This document shows, piece after piece, positions 1 through 9,054 of a stretch of DNA of 64,000 nt. The position numbers and the translations under genes were made by a program. The notes below the pieces were generated by a model, which ran no database searches, had not been told where the DNA came from, and saw only the letters and a list, made by a program, of their open reading frames with translations. The number at the start of each line of letters is the position of its first letter. Positions within the stretch are counted from its first letter, which is position 1. The DNA comes from Rhizobium anhuiense (GTDB lineage: Bacteria; Pseudomonadota; Alphaproteobacteria; Rhizobiales; Rhizobiaceae), in the NCBI RefSeq assembly GCF_003985145.1, contig NZ_ML133522.1, forward strand, positions 248,001 through 312,000, read 5' to 3'.

Positions 1-762
1 GCGATGCTATCGGGCTGGCTGAAAAGCGGCGTCCCGGGCTCGGCCGTCATTGTCGTCGATCCCGGTCCGTCGCCGGCGATGCTGGCGACGATCAACGAAG
101 CTGGCGCCACCCATGTGACCGCGCTCCCGGCGGATTTGAAGGCAAGCGTGCTGTTCCTCGCGGTCAAGCCACAGGTGATGGAGACGGTGCTGCCGACGGT
201 GAAGAGTGCGATCGGGCCGGACACGGTCGTCGTCTCGGTCGCGGCCGGCAAGACGCTCGGTTTCCTCGAGAAGCATCTGGGTAAAGCCGCCATGGTGCGC
301 GCCATGCCGAACACGCCCGCTATGGTTGGGCGCGGCGTCACCGGCGCCTTTGCCAATTCAGGGGTCAGCGATCAGCAGCGTGAGCGCGTCCATTCCCTTC
401 TGCGCGTCTCGGGGCCTGTCGAGTGGGTGCCCGCGGAAGCCGATATCGATGCCGTGACGGCGCTTTCGGGCAGTGGTCCGGCCTATGTCTTCTATCTCGT
501 CGAATGTATGGCGGAGGCAGGCCGTAAACTCGGTCTGCAGGCGGACCTCGCCATGCGTCTTGCGCGGGAAACAGTCGCGGGGGCTGGTGAACTTTTGCAC
601 CAGTCCCCCGACGGCGCTTCGCGGCTGCGCGAGAATGTGACCTCTCCCGGCGGCACGACGGCGGCGGCGCTCGCCGTGCTGATGGCAGAGGACGGCATGC
701 AGCCTCTGTTCGACGCGGCACTCGCGGCGGCGCGCAAGCGGGCCGAGGAACTGGCCGGCTGA
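1..762 (+). CDS. proC: Pyrroline-5-carboxylate reductase, 5' end outside window
   Basis: Catalyses the last step of proline synthesis, NAD(P)H-dependent reduction of 1-pyrroline-5-carboxylate, in the cytoplasm. The frame is open from base 1; the first in-frame ATG at 4 lies inside the conserved N-terminal helix, because about 17 residues with the Rossmann glycine motif expected of the roughly 270-residue family are missing. The gene is therefore cut by the window edge. Visible signatures are [22 protein letters not shown] and the ProC motif SPGGTT near the C-terminus. csaA starts 10 bases after the stop and may be cotranscribed. Confidence 0.95.
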   Translation, partial: AMLSGWLKSGVPGSAVIVVDPGPSPAMLATINEAGATHVTALPADLKASVLFLAVKPQVMETVLPTVKSAIGPDTVVVSVAAGKTLGFLEKHLGKAAMVRAMPNTPAMVGRGVTGAFANSGVSDQQRERVHSLLRVSGPVEWVPAEADIDAVTALSGSGPAYVFYLVECMAEAGRKLGLQADLAMRLARETVAGAGELLHQSPDGASRLRENVTSPGGTTAAALAVLMAEDGMQPLFDAALAAARKRAEELAG

Positions 763-772
763 CGGAGACGAC

Positions 773-1114
773 ATGGCCGAAGAGATCACCTATGCCGATT
801 TCGAGCGTGTCGATATTCGTGTCGGCACGATCATCGAGGCCAGCCCCTTTCCGGAAGCGCGCAAGCCGGCGATCAAGCTGGTGATCGATTTCGGCCCTGA
901 GATCGGCACGAAGAAATCCTCAGCGCAGATCACCGTGCATTATATGCCGGAAAGCCTGATCGGCCGGCAGGTGCTCGGCGTCGTCAATTTCCCGCCGCGC
1001 CAGATCGGGCCGTTCCGCTCGGAAGTGCTGACGCTGGGATTCGAGGACGAGAACGGCGCGATCGTGCTTGCGGCCGTCGAGCAGCCGGTGCCGAACGGCC
1101 GGAAGATGATGTGA
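773..1114 (+). CDS. csaA: CsaA-type tRNA-binding domain protein
   Basis: A 113-residue single-domain protein of the CsaA family, an OB-fold related to the C-terminal domain of methionyl-tRNA synthetase and Arc1p. CsaA binds tRNA and has been described as a secretion-related chaperone. The family hallmark is the start [12 protein letters not shown], followed by ARKPAIKL and [10 protein letters not shown]; the length is normal for CsaA. The ATG is preceded by GGAGACGAC, an adequate ribosome site, 10 bases after proC. A hairpin at 1117-1140 follows. Family membership is clear; the physiological role is not. Confidence 0.9.
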   Translation: MAEEITYADFERVDIRVGTIIEASPFPEARKPAIKLVIDFGPEIGTKKSSAQITVHYMPESLIGRQVLGVVNFPPRQIGPFRSEVLTLGFEDENGAIVLAAVEQPVPNGRKMM

Positions 1115-1116
1115 GC

Positions 1117-1140
1117 GGGCGGAGCGCAGCTTCGCCGCCC
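1117..1140. terminator. Hairpin between convergent genes
   Basis: GGGCGG (1117-1122) and CCGCCC (1135-1140) form a GC stem between the convergent csaA and MBL genes. No clear T-run follows on either strand, so it is a weak terminator candidate. Confidence 0.35.
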
Positions 1141-1153
1141 ATTCTCCACTAGG

Positions 1154-1798
1154 TCAGATTTCCCGCAAAAACGGATTGCTTCGCCGCTCATCGCCGATGC
1201 GGCTGCCGGGACCGTGGCCGCAGATGAAGCCGACGTCGTCGCCGAGCGGCAGCACCTTGTCGCGGATCGAATCAAGAAGCTGCTGATGATCGCCGCCCGG
1301 CAGGTCGGTGCGGCCGATCGAGCCGTTGAAGAGCACGTCGCCGAGATGGGCGAAATTCTGCGCGCGGTTGAAATAGATGACGTGGCCGGGGGCATGGCCG
1401 GGCGTGTGATAGACCTCGAATTCGTGGGCGCCGAAGGAGATCTTGTCGCCATCCTTCAGCCAGCGGTCGGGCACGACGTTACGCAATCCTGATATGCCGT
1501 ATTTCGCAGCCTGGCTCTCGACCCGCTGCAGCAGCGGCAGATCGTCCTGATGCGGGCCGACCACATCGACCCCGAGGGCCTCCTTCAGTTCGCTGGCGCC
1601 GCCCGCATGGTCGAGATGGCCATGCGTCAGCCAGATTTCCTTGATGGTCAACCCGTTTTCCGCGATCGCCTGCAGGATGAGCGGCACGTCGCCGCCCGGA
1701 TCGATGACGACGCCTTCCTTGGTATCTGGATCGAAGAAGATCGTGCAGTTCTGCTGGAAGGGTGTCACCGGAATAATGCCGGCCTGGAGCATGCCCAT
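1154..1798 (-). CDS. MBL-fold metallo-hydrolase, glyoxalase II-like
   Basis: A 214-residue metallo-beta-lactamase-fold hydrolase. The metal-binding motif HGHLDH is followed by TPGHAPGH, a GDVLFNGSIGRTDLPGG loop and CGHGPGS, the order seen in short glyoxalase II-like / YcbL-type hydrolases that act on thioesters such as S-lactoylglutathione. The start is placed at the ATG at 1798 because GAGG lies five bases before it; the frame stays open upstream to 1891 but that extension looks random. A second ATG two codons later (1792) is an alternative. The exact substrate cannot be told from sequence. Confidence 0.85.
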   Translation of the reverse strand: MGMLQAGIIPVTPFQQNCTIFFDPDTKEGVVIDPGGDVPLILQAIAENGLTIKEIWLTHGHLDHAGGASELKEALGVDVVGPHQDDLPLLQRVESQAAKYGISGLRNVVPDRWLKDGDKISFGAHEFEVYHTPGHAPGHVIYFNRAQNFAHLGDVLFNGSIGRTDLPGGDHQQLLDSIRDKVLPLGDDVGFICGHGPGSRIGDERRSNPFLREI

Positions 1799-2086
1799 AG
1801 GTGCCTCGCTTGGTGTCTCGGATATCCAGGGTATAGTCCGAAACCACGGCGAGGACAGCCGGAATCTTCTCCCATTTACGGTCGGCCTCACGGCAAAAAG
1901 ACAGACTGCAACAAGAGTTTATACCTGCTTTTGTCATCGTCATCAGGCGAAGAAATCGGGTTTTATTCAATTTTTCAAGGCACTTGCAGGAATTCTCATA
2001 GAGGCGATGTTCCGCCGGGCTGAGCGCATGGGAACATCGTGGAACCCCGCACGTTGTCAGCCCATCGAAACCAAGGAGACGCTCAC

Positions 2087-2704
2087 ATGACCTTAAAGAG
2101 AAACATTCTGCTGGCAGGCGCGGTGCTGATAGCGAGCGCCGGTCTTGCGCAGGCGGAGATGATGGCGACGACGGTCGATGATCTCAACGTCCGCGCTGGC
2201 CCCGGCCCGCAATATCCCTCGGTCGGTCTTGCCACCCGCGGCTCCACCGCAGTCCTCGACGGCTGCATCGAAGGCAGCCGATGGTGCCGTGTCGACGTCA
2301 ACGGCATGCGCGGCTGGGTCTATGCCGATTATCTGCAGGTCGATCATGGCGGCAGCCGCGTTATCGTCGAGGAGCATCGTGCCGAGATCGGCGTTCCCGC
2401 CGTCACCTACGAGTCGACCGCAAGCGTCGTTCCGGCCGAGCCGCAGCCGGCGCCGGGCGACGAACTGCTCGGCCCCGTCGGGTCGGTCGAGACCATCACT
2501 CCGCCGGAGACGGTTCGCACCTATATCGACACCAATCCGGGTGAGACGGTGCGACTTGGCGGCGATGTCGTCGTCGGCGCGGAAGTGCCTGCCGATGTCA
2601 CCTTCCAGACGATCCCCGACTATGAGTACCGCTATACGAGGATCAACGACCGGCCGGTGCTGGTCGATCCCGGTACGCGCCGGATCGTCTACGTCTATCA
2701 ATGA
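2087..2704 (+). CDS. Secreted SH3b / DUF1236-type protein
   Basis: A 205-residue exported protein. A signal peptide (KRNILLAGAVLIASAGLAQAE) opens it, then a bacterial SH3 domain (residues about 25-85; LNVRAGPGPQYPSVG, GWVYADYL), an acidic proline-rich linker, and a C-terminal segment like DUF1236 (YEYRYTRINDRPVLVDPGTR). Such proteins occur in rhizobial periplasms, where the SH3b part probably binds peptidoglycan or another envelope polymer. The ATG at 2087 follows AAGGAGA and is preferred over an upstream in-frame ATG at 2039. It stands alone, with no operon partner. Confidence 0.8.
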   Translation: MTLKRNILLAGAVLIASAGLAQAEMMATTVDDLNVRAGPGPQYPSVGLATRGSTAVLDGCIEGSRWCRVDVNGMRGWVYADYLQVDHGGSRVIVEEHRAEIGVPAVTYESTASVVPAEPQPAPGDELLGPVGSVETITPPETVRTYIDTNPGETVRLGGDVVVGAEVPADVTFQTIPDYEYRYTRINDRPVLVDPGTRRIVYVYQ

Positions 2705-2888
2705 CGTGAATCGGCAAGAACTGAGGCGAGGCGGAACGTCGGGCCGCCTCGTTCCAGGGCAGTTCTCCCTGCCTTAATCCCGCATCGGTTGATTTTCTTA
2801 ACGCTGTCTTCCGAAATATGATAAAATCCTAATATGCCGAAGGTTCGGCATGGATCGGCGATCGGGGAGATCGCCAGAGGAGGAAATC

Positions 2889-3158
2889 ATGGAAGCGCTA
2901 CTTCCGCTCATCACACAATTGATAGCCGGTGCAATCGGCGGCAATGCCGCGAGCGCCGCTTTGAAGCAGCACGCGATCAATGTCGTCGCTCGTACGATCG
3001 CAGGCGCGATCGGCGGCGTCGGCGGCGGCATGCTGCTCAGCATGGTCGGCGGGGAAGCGGCTATGACCGGCCTGCTCGCCGACGGCATCGGCGGCCTGAT
3101 CGGCGGCGGTATTCTCTCGACGCTCGCCGGACTGGTCATGGCACGGGCGCACAGGTAA
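2889..3158 (+). CDS. Small glycine-zipper membrane protein
   Basis: An 89-residue protein made almost wholly of small hydrophobic residues and repeated GG/AIGG motifs (LIAGAIGGNAASAA, TIAGAIGGVGGGMLL, GIGGLIGGGIL). This pattern suggests two or three membrane helices packed by glycine zippers. The start at 2889 is set by a strong AGAGGAGG ribosome site. I do not recognise a named family; it resembles the uncharacterised glycine-rich membrane proteins common in rhizobia. Confidence 0.6.
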   Translation: MEALLPLITQLIAGAIGGNAASAALKQHAINVVARTIAGAIGGVGGGMLLSMVGGEAAMTGLLADGIGGLIGGGILSTLAGLVMARAHR

Positions 3159-3240
3159 AGAAGGCCCGGCAGACGTTTACCGACAGCGCCGCGCCTGTTT
3201 TGGGACGCGGAAAGGCTGCTGGAGCACGTTGAATGGCTGC

Positions 3241-3287
3241 GTAATTTTATCCTTAAATCGGTTCCGATTTGAGGAATTATGCAGTGG
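3241..3287. repeat. Short intergenic palindromic repeat, copy A
   Basis: An imperfect palindrome centred on AAATCGGTTCCGATTT (3255-3270), flanked by TTATGCAGTGG. It aligns with the segment at 22252-22303 over about 45 bases, including the trailing TTATGC-N2-TGG. This is the pattern of a dispersed rhizobial hairpin repeat. Confidence 0.6.
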
Positions 3288-3577
3288 CCGGACCGATCGC
3301 GTGAGGCTCTTATCCGGCGGCGACTGCGGCCGGATAGACCTCCTTCATACAGTCGTTCGTCAGCGCTTCGGAGATCATCGACGGCGTGAAGCGATACGGA
3401 CCGCTTTCCGAAACCGGGGTAACTTCCGGTTGATGCGATTGGCCTGCGCCGAAACGTTCATCATCTTGCTGTCTCGCGCCAGGCAATTGGACCGAGGCAT
3501 GCCTAAACCCCTGGCGCTTCGGGAGCTCGACGGTCGCCGCGGGCGCCATGCCTGTTGATTGTTGTCCCCATTACGTT

Positions 3578-3586
3578 TTATCCACA
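3578..3586. promoter_or_regulatory. DnaA-box 9-mer
   Basis: TTATCCACA, an exact match to the consensus DnaA box, lies in non-coding DNA about 190 bases before the petP-like gene. One isolated box does not make an origin. Confidence 0.4.
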
Positions 3587-3779
3587 GACGGAAGGGGAAC
3601 TCGCGTATTGCGTCGGTGTGCCGGACGGCCTTGGTTTCCAGAAATGCCAGGGACATGAGAGGCCGTGCGGGGCTCCCGCAGAGTTCGGGGAAGCTGGCCG
3701 CGATTCAAATTTATGTCAATAAAGCTGACATATCCTCGCGAAGGTTTCCCTATGCGCGGAAACAGAAAGGAAATGCCGA

Positions 3780-4271
3780 GTGTCACGACAGACCGGCCCG
3801 AAAGCAGGCAAACCAGAGCCGCTGGCCACGCCGATGGAAGATACCGATATTATAGATTTCGAGATCATCGAGTTGTTCTTCTTCGCCTATCGCGACTTCG
3901 TTTCCGATCCCGACGCCATCCTAGAAAAGAGCGGTTTCGGCCGGGCGCATCACCGCGTCGTGCATTTCGTCAACCGCAATCCCGGCATGACGGTCGCCGA
4001 TCTTCTCGATACGCTGAAGATCACCAAGCAGAGCCTCGCAAGGGTGCTGAAACAGCTGATCGATTCAGGCTATATTCGCCAGGTCGCAGGCCCCGAAGAC
4101 CGGCGACAGCGCAAGCTCTATCCGACGAAATCGGGACGAGAGCTGGCGCTTGCCCTTGCCGAGCCGCAATCGCGCCGCATTGAGCGGGCATTCGAAGGGG
4201 CTTCTGCGGAGGTGCGGGAGGGCGTAAAAGCTTTCCTCAGAGGGATGCGGGACAGACAGAGGGCGGAGTGA
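3780..4271 (+). CDS. petP: MarR-family regulator, PetP-like
   Basis: A 163-residue MarR-type winged-helix regulator. The wing-helix core is visible as MTVADLLDTLKITKQSLARVLKQLIDSGYIRQ followed by the wing PEDRRQRKLYPTKSG. The start is GTG at 3780 because AAAGGAAA lies eight bases upstream; the internal ATG at 3834 has no ribosome site. Its stop directly abuts the start of an OmpR-type response regulator. This MarR plus response regulator pairing is that of petP-petR, first described in Rhodobacter capsulatus. The name rests on this context and on protein type. Confidence 0.75.
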   Translation: MSRQTGPKAGKPEPLATPMEDTDIIDFEIIELFFFAYRDFVSDPDAILEKSGFGRAHHRVVHFVNRNPGMTVADLLDTLKITKQSLARVLKQLIDSGYIRQVAGPEDRRQRKLYPTKSGRELALALAEPQSRRIERAFEGASAEVREGVKAFLRGMRDRQRAE

Positions 4272-4973
4272 ATGGCGGTCAAGACAGGTATTTCAGACGA
4301 TGCGGCGCATTTGCTGGTGGTCGATGACGACTCCCGCATCCGGGCGCTGCTCAATCGTTATCTCGCCGAGAACGGCTTCCGCGTCACCGTCGCTGCCGAT
4401 GGCGCCGAGGCGCAGCGCAAGCTCACCGGTCTCGATTTCGACCTGATCATCATGGATGTGATGATGCCCGGCGAATCCGGCATCGACGTCACCCGGGGGC
4501 TTCGCGCCATCAAGAACGTACCGATCATCATGCTGACGGCGCTGGCGGAATCGGGCAATCGCATCGAAGGCCTCGAGGCAGGCGCCGACGATTATCTTTC
4601 CAAGCCCTTCGACCCACGCGAACTGGTGCTGCGCATCAACAACATCTTGCGCCGAAATGCCGGCGGCGAGGGACCGAAGATCGAACAGGTGATGTTCGGC
4701 CCCTACACCTTCTCGCTGACCCGCAAGGAGCTGAAGAAGGCCAGCGAGGTGATCCGGCTCACCGACCGCGAGCAGGAGATCATGCTGCTCTTTGCACGGC
4801 GCGCCGGCGACACGATCCCGCGCCACGAACTGATCGGCAACGACACCGAAGTCGGCGAGCGGACGATCGACGTGCAGATCAACCGGCTGCGGCGCAAGAT
4901 CGAGGACGATCCCGCCAATCCGGTCTGGCTGCAGACGGTGCGCGGCATCGGATACAGGCTGAGCATCGACTAA
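4272..4973 (+). CDS. petR: OmpR-family response regulator, PetR-like
   Basis: A 233-residue response regulator. The receiver domain (about 14-125) has the acidic pocket VVDDD, the phospho-acceptor in LIIMDVMMPG, the switch threonine in IIMLTAL and the lysine of DDYLSKPFDPREL. The C-terminal OmpR winged helix (about 140-230) includes LTDREQEIMLLFARRAGD, RTIDVQINRLRRKIEDDPANP and TVRGIGYRL. It begins on the base after the petP stop and is followed 24 bases later by a sensor kinase, so the three form one operon and the kinase is its likely partner. Targets cannot be inferred. Confidence 0.85.
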   Translation: MAVKTGISDDAAHLLVVDDDSRIRALLNRYLAENGFRVTVAADGAEAQRKLTGLDFDLIIMDVMMPGESGIDVTRGLRAIKNVPIIMLTALAESGNRIEGLEAGADDYLSKPFDPRELVLRINNILRRNAGGEGPKIEQVMFGPYTFSLTRKELKKASEVIRLTDREQEIMLLFARRAGDTIPRHELIGNDTEVGERTIDVQINRLRRKIEDDPANPVWLQTVRGIGYRLSID

Positions 4974-4997
4974 ACTCAAGGTTCGGGACCGGCGCTG

Positions 4998-6374
4998 ATG
5001 GTGACGATCGACAGCTTGCGGCGGGAAGACCGCACTCCTGCGCAGGGTTGGCGCTGGATCGTCCGCTGGCTGCGCCGCCGGCTGCCGACCGGACTTTACG
5101 CGCGCTCGCTGCTGATCATCATCATTCCGATGGTGCTCCTGCAATCCGTCGTCGCGGCCGTCTTCATGGAGCGCCACTGGCAGATGGTGACCGAGCGGCT
5201 GTCGCTTGCCGTCACCCGCGACATTGCCGCGATCATCGAGATCATCGAGACCTATCCGCAGAATTCGGACTACAGCGAGATCATCCGCATCGCCCGCGAC
5301 CAGCTCAGCCTGCAGATCTCGATCGAGCCGGATGGCGACCTGCCGCCGCCGCGCGTCAAGCCGTTCTTCTCGATCCTCGACGGCATCCTCAGCGACGAGA
5401 TCACCGACGAGATCCACCGGCCTTTCTGGATCGACACGGTCGGCAATTCGAACCTCGTCGAGATCCGCATCAAGCTGGAAAACAAGATCTTGCGGGTGCT
5501 GACCAAGCGCAGTCAGACCTATGCCTCGAACACCCATATCTTCATCGTCTGGATGGTCGGTACGTCGCTGGTGCTGATCGGCATCTCGATCCTTTTCCTG
5601 CGCGGGCAGATCCGGCCGATCCTGATGCTGGCGCGAGCGGCCGAAAGCTTCGGCAAGGGGCAGAAACCCGATAATTTCTATCCGCGCGGGGCCGACGAGG
5701 TCAGGCGCGCCGGCCTTGCCTTCATCCTGATGCGCGAGCGGATCGAGCGGCAGATCGAGCAGCGCACCGCGATGCTCTCCGGCGTCAGCCATGATCTGCG
5801 AACCATCCTCACCCGCTTCAAGCTGCAATTGGCGCTCGCCGGAGACAATCCCGACCTGCACGGGCTGAATGACGACGTCAACGATATGCAGACTATGCTG
5901 GAGGCCTACATGGCCTTCGCCCGCGGCGAGGTCGAAGAGGATGTCGGCGAGCTGAAACTCAGCGAGATCTTTGCGAAGCTGGAATCCGATTTCGCCCTGC
6001 ACGGCAAAAAATTCAGCTATTCGATCGAAGGCGATGACGACATATCGGTCCGGCCGAACGCCTTCATGCGTCTCGTGACCAACCTTGCCTCGAACGCGCG
6101 CCGTTATGCCGACCGCCTCGACATCGAGGCCAAGCACAATGCCAAATGGCTGACGGTCATCTTCGACGATGACGGGCCGGGCATTCCCGAAAAGAATCGT
6201 GAGGACGTGTTCAAACCATTCTTCCGGCTGGATACGGCGCGCAATCTCGACGCATCGGGGACCGGGCTCGGGCTTGCGATTGCCCGCGACATTGCCCGCA
6301 GCCATGGTGGCAACGTCACGCTGAGCGACAGCCCGCTTGGTGGACTAAGGGCAACGATCCGCATCCCAGCCTAA
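4998..6374 (+). CDS. EnvZ-like membrane sensor histidine kinase
   Basis: A 458-residue sensor kinase. Two membrane spans (about 35-57 and 180-202) bracket a roughly 120-residue periplasmic region, followed by a HAMP domain, the dimerisation/phospho-acceptor box GVSHDLRTILTR (His about 265) and an HATPase domain with N-box LVTNLASNARRYA, G1 DDDGPGIP and G2 GTGLGLAIARDI. It lies in operon with petP and petR and is the probable kinase for PetR. The H-box has Ile where EnvZ has Pro (HDLRTPLTR); I believe this is common in the alphaproteobacterial branch. Confidence 0.85.
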   Translation: MVTIDSLRREDRTPAQGWRWIVRWLRRRLPTGLYARSLLIIIIPMVLLQSVVAAVFMERHWQMVTERLSLAVTRDIAAIIEIIETYPQNSDYSEIIRIARDQLSLQISIEPDGDLPPPRVKPFFSILDGILSDEITDEIHRPFWIDTVGNSNLVEIRIKLENKILRVLTKRSQTYASNTHIFIVWMVGTSLVLIGISILFLRGQIRPILMLARAAESFGKGQKPDNFYPRGADEVRRAGLAFILMRERIERQIEQRTAMLSGVSHDLRTILTRFKLQLALAGDNPDLHGLNDDVNDMQTMLEAYMAFARGEVEEDVGELKLSEIFAKLESDFALHGKKFSYSIEGDDDISVRPNAFMRLVTNLASNARRYADRLDIEAKHNAKWLTVIFDDDGPGIPEKNREDVFKPFFRLDTARNLDASGTGLGLAIARDIARSHGGNVTLSDSPLGGLRATIRIPA

Positions 6375-6398
6375 CAGGCCTGCATCAAATGAGCTGGA

Positions 6399-7136
6399 TC
6401 AATTGGGCTGCAGCGAGACGTTAAGCGACATGAGCAGCTGTCTTTTCGCGGTCTCGAACGAGGCCGATGCCCGATCGCGCTTCCTCGGCAGATCGATGCG
6501 GATCTCCTCGAGAATGCGCCCCGGCCACGGTCGCATCACGATAATCCGGTCGGCAAGGACGAGCGCCTCGTCGATATCATGCGTCACCAGCACGAGCGTT
6601 GGGCGCGTTTCGGCCCATATGTCGAGCAGGTGATCCTGCAGATCGGCGCGCGTGAAAGCATCGAGGGCCGAGAAAGGCTCATCCAGCAGCAGCACTTCCG
6701 GTCGGGTAATCAGTGCGCGAGCGATTGCCACTCTCTGGGCCTGGCCGCCGGACAACTCCTTCGGCCAGCGTCCGCCCAATTTCCCCAGGCCGACCTTTTC
6801 CAATGCGGCCTCCACCCGTTGCCGGCGGTCATCACCTTCGAGCTCGGCGAGGCCGAAGCCGACATTGTTTGCGACACTCAGCCAGGGGAAGAGGCGTGGC
6901 TCCTGAAAGATGAGATTGATCAGCGGATGCGGCTTGGTGACCTGTTCGCCATTCAGCTCGACCGTTCCCTGCGTGGGAATGTCGAGACCGCTGATCAATC
7001 GCAGCAACGTGCTCTTGCCGCAACCGGATCCGCCGATGACGGCGACGATTTCTCCCGGAGCCAGCCCGAGCGAAAAGCCCTCCAGTGCGCGCACCCCATT
7101 CGCATAGGTTTTTTCCAAGTTTCGCAGCGTCAGCAT
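6399..7136 (-). CDS. Nitrate/sulfonate/taurine-type ABC transporter ATPase
   Basis: A 245-residue ABC ATPase with Walker A GGSGCGKST, the signature LSGGQAQRVAIARAL, Walker B VLLLDEPFSALD and the H-loop VTHDIDEA. The sequence style (QEPRLFPWLSVANNVGFGL) is that of the SsuB/TauB/NrtD family, which powers uptake of aliphatic sulfonates, taurine or nitrate. It is the last gene of a three-gene operon: binding protein, permease and ATPase are spaced closely on the minus strand, with only four bases between permease and ATPase. Substrate within the family is uncertain. Confidence 0.88.
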   Translation of the reverse strand: MLTLRNLEKTYANGVRALEGFSLGLAPGEIVAVIGGSGCGKSTLLRLISGLDIPTQGTVELNGEQVTKPHPLINLIFQEPRLFPWLSVANNVGFGLAELEGDDRRQRVEAALEKVGLGKLGGRWPKELSGGQAQRVAIARALITRPEVLLLDEPFSALDAFTRADLQDHLLDIWAETRPTLVLVTHDIDEALVLADRIIVMRPWPGRILEEIRIDLPRKRDRASASFETAKRQLLMSLNVSLQPN

Positions 7137-7140
7137 CGGC

Positions 7141-7983
7141 TCATCCCTCCCGCCTGTAACTATCCTGCCAGGTCAGGAAGGGTGCCGTCGCCGCAAGCAA
7201 CAGGCTGTCCGTCAACTTGCCGACGACCGCGAAGGTGATGATGGCAGCCATGATCTGGTCCGGCTTGCCCATTTGCTGGCCATCAACGAGGAGATAGCCG
7301 AGGCCCTCCGAAGCGCCCATGAATTCCGCTGCGACGACGAACATCCAACCGAGGCCGAGGCCGGATCGCAAGGCAGTCACATAGGCTGGAAAGACCGCAG
7401 GCAGCATGACCCGCCGCACCAGTGCGAAACCGGAAAGCCGGAAGATGCGGCCGACCTCGACAATCTTGCGATCAACCGACAGGATCGCGCCGGAGATGCC
7501 GAGATAGATCGGAAAAAACACCCCGACGGCGATCAGCGCCACTTTCGATGTCTCGAAGATCCCGAACCAGAGAATGAAGAGCGGCACCCAGGCGATCGAC
7601 GGGATGGAGCGGAGCGCCTGAAGCGACGGATCGATCAGTCGGCGGGCGAGACCGAAATATCCCGTTATGGCGCCGGCGATCGTGGCCGTGGCGGCGCCGA
7701 TCGCAAATCCGAAGAATACCCGGACGGTGGTGATGCCGATATGGTCGAGCAATTCGCCGGACCTCAAGAGCGCCCATAGCGTCGCTGCGACCCTGGATGG
7801 TGGCGGCATGAGACGGCCTGAGAACCAGCCGGCCGCGACCGCAATCTCCCAGAACAAGAGGCCGAGCGCAGGCAGCAGAACGGCCACCGCCATCCGGTTG
7901 CTCACGCCATAAAAGATCGAAGCCGCGACCGGGCGCGGCGTCCTTGTTTCCGTCTTGATACCGGTTTCGGCCAAGTCCGTCAT
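7141..7983 (-). CDS. Sulfonate/taurine-type ABC transporter permease
   Basis: A 280-residue inner-membrane permease with about six hydrophobic spans and the binding-protein-dependent transport loop around ALRSIPSIAWVPLFILWFG, typical of SsuC/TauC. The start is taken as ATG at 7983, after the stop of the binding-protein gene (8003); the frame extends to 8025 but that would overlap the upstream gene. It pairs with the ATPase at 6399 and the binding protein at 8003. Confidence 0.87.
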   Translation of the reverse strand: MTDLAETGIKTETRTPRPVAASIFYGVSNRMAVAVLLPALGLLFWEIAVAAGWFSGRLMPPPSRVAATLWALLRSGELLDHIGITTVRVFFGFAIGAATATIAGAITGYFGLARRLIDPSLQALRSIPSIAWVPLFILWFGIFETSKVALIAVGVFFPIYLGISGAILSVDRKIVEVGRIFRLSGFALVRRVMLPAVFPAYVTALRSGLGLGWMFVVAAEFMGASEGLGYLLVDGQQMGKPDQIMAAIITFAVVGKLTDSLLLAATAPFLTWQDSYRREG

Positions 7984-8002
7984 AGCGATGATCGATGCTC
8001 TG

Positions 8003-8971
8003 TCACTGGGTTTTCCCCACGGCAAAACGGTCGTCGATCAGTTCGTTCGTGACTTTGGCAATGTCGACGTCGGCGGGCAGGACGCCGGCGCTTTGCAAGG
8101 CGATACCCGCTTTCGAGATCGTGTCGCGCTGCAGGTCGCCGATCGTCGGTTGCGAGAGGTCCGTCCGCTCCAGCTGCTTGGCGATGACATTGTCCGGCAG
8201 TTTTGCCGCCTCCACCAGCGCTGCCTTGAGCGCTGCAGGATCGGCCAGCGCCTCGGCCCGTGCCTGCTCATAGACGGCGACGACGCGCTTGATGATGTCG
8301 GGATGTTCGGCGGCAAATGTCTCGGTCGTATTGAGCACGCCCCAGCTGTTGTTTTCCGGCTTGCGATAGAAGAGCTTCGCCTTGTCGTCCACTTCGGCGG
8401 CCGCCATCAGCGGATCGAGGCCTGCCCATGCATCGACATCGCCACGCAGAAGCGCAAGCTTGCCGTCGGCATGCTGTAGCAGCACCAGCTTCACGTCCGA
8501 TTGTTTCAGGCCGGCATCCGCCAAGGCACGGACGAGAAAGACATGCGGATCGGTGCCGCGCGTCACCGCGATCGTCTTGCCCTTCAGATCCTCGACGGTG
8601 GATATCGGACTATCGGCGCGGGTGACCAGAGCCGTCCATTCGGGGCGCGAATAAACATAAATGGATTTGATCGGATTGCCGTTGACCCGCGCGATCAGTG
8701 CTGCCGCACCCGCTGTCGAGCCGAAATCGATCGATCCGGCGTTCAGGAATTCCAGCGCCTTGTTCGAGCCGGCGGATTGTACCCAGCGAATGCTGATATT
8801 GTCCTTGGCGAATTCCTTTTCCAGCAGGCCTTCCTTCTTCAGAAGAACACTGACGGGATTATAGGTCGCCCAGTCGATCCTGATTTCTGAAAGATCGGCC
8901 GCGCCAGCCGATGACAGGCCCAGCCCCAAAGCAACCGCGACACCGATCATCGCCGAACGAAACACGCCCAT
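8003..8971 (-). CDS. Sulfonate-type ABC transporter substrate-binding protein
   Basis: A 322-residue periplasmic binding protein. The N-terminus is a signal peptide ending at SSAGAADL. The mature protein has the NMT1/SsuA pattern: IDWATYNPVSVLLKKEGLLE, NAGSIDFGSTAGAAALIA, VEDLKGKTIAVTRGTDPHVFLV and GDVDAWAGLDP. It is the first gene of the importer operon. A perfect 8-bp inverted repeat at 9055-9079 lies about 85 bases before its start and is a candidate operator. The substrate is probably an aliphatic sulfonate, which is family knowledge rather than something shown here. Confidence 0.87.
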   Translation of the reverse strand: MGVFRSAMIGVAVALGLGLSSAGAADLSEIRIDWATYNPVSVLLKKEGLLEKEFAKDNISIRWVQSAGSNKALEFLNAGSIDFGSTAGAAALIARVNGNPIKSIYVYSRPEWTALVTRADSPISTVEDLKGKTIAVTRGTDPHVFLVRALADAGLKQSDVKLVLLQHADGKLALLRGDVDAWAGLDPLMAAAEVDDKAKLFYRKPENNSWGVLNTTETFAAEHPDIIKRVVAVYEQARAEALADPAALKAALVEAAKLPDNVIAKQLERTDLSQPTIGDLQRDTISKAGIALQSAGVLPADVDIAKVTNELIDDRFAVGKTQ

Positions 8972-9054
8972 AACTTATTCCTCTCCTTACCATTGCCATC
9001 GATAGGTCGAGATAGCCTACGAGCACTGGTGACGGGCGAGAAACCTATAGCTTC

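Larger units (their letters stand above)
3159..3779. other. Gene-free stretch upstream of petP
   Basis: About 620 bases without a convincing gene. It holds a palindromic repeat copy (3241-3287), a perfect DnaA-box 9-mer TTATCCACA (3578-3586) and presumably the promoter of the MarR gene at 3780. Open frames of 79-109 codons on both strands here lack ribosome sites and show no recognisable domain. Confidence 0.5.

Noticed and set aside
3229..3656. Short open frames upstream of petP
   Set aside because: No ribosome sites, no domain, and they cross a palindromic repeat.
4293..6305. A 670-codon open frame on the minus strand
   Set aside because: It is antisense to petR and the kinase, whose products have intact motifs. 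Long antisense frames are expected in this GC-rich codon pattern, and this one has no recognisable domain.
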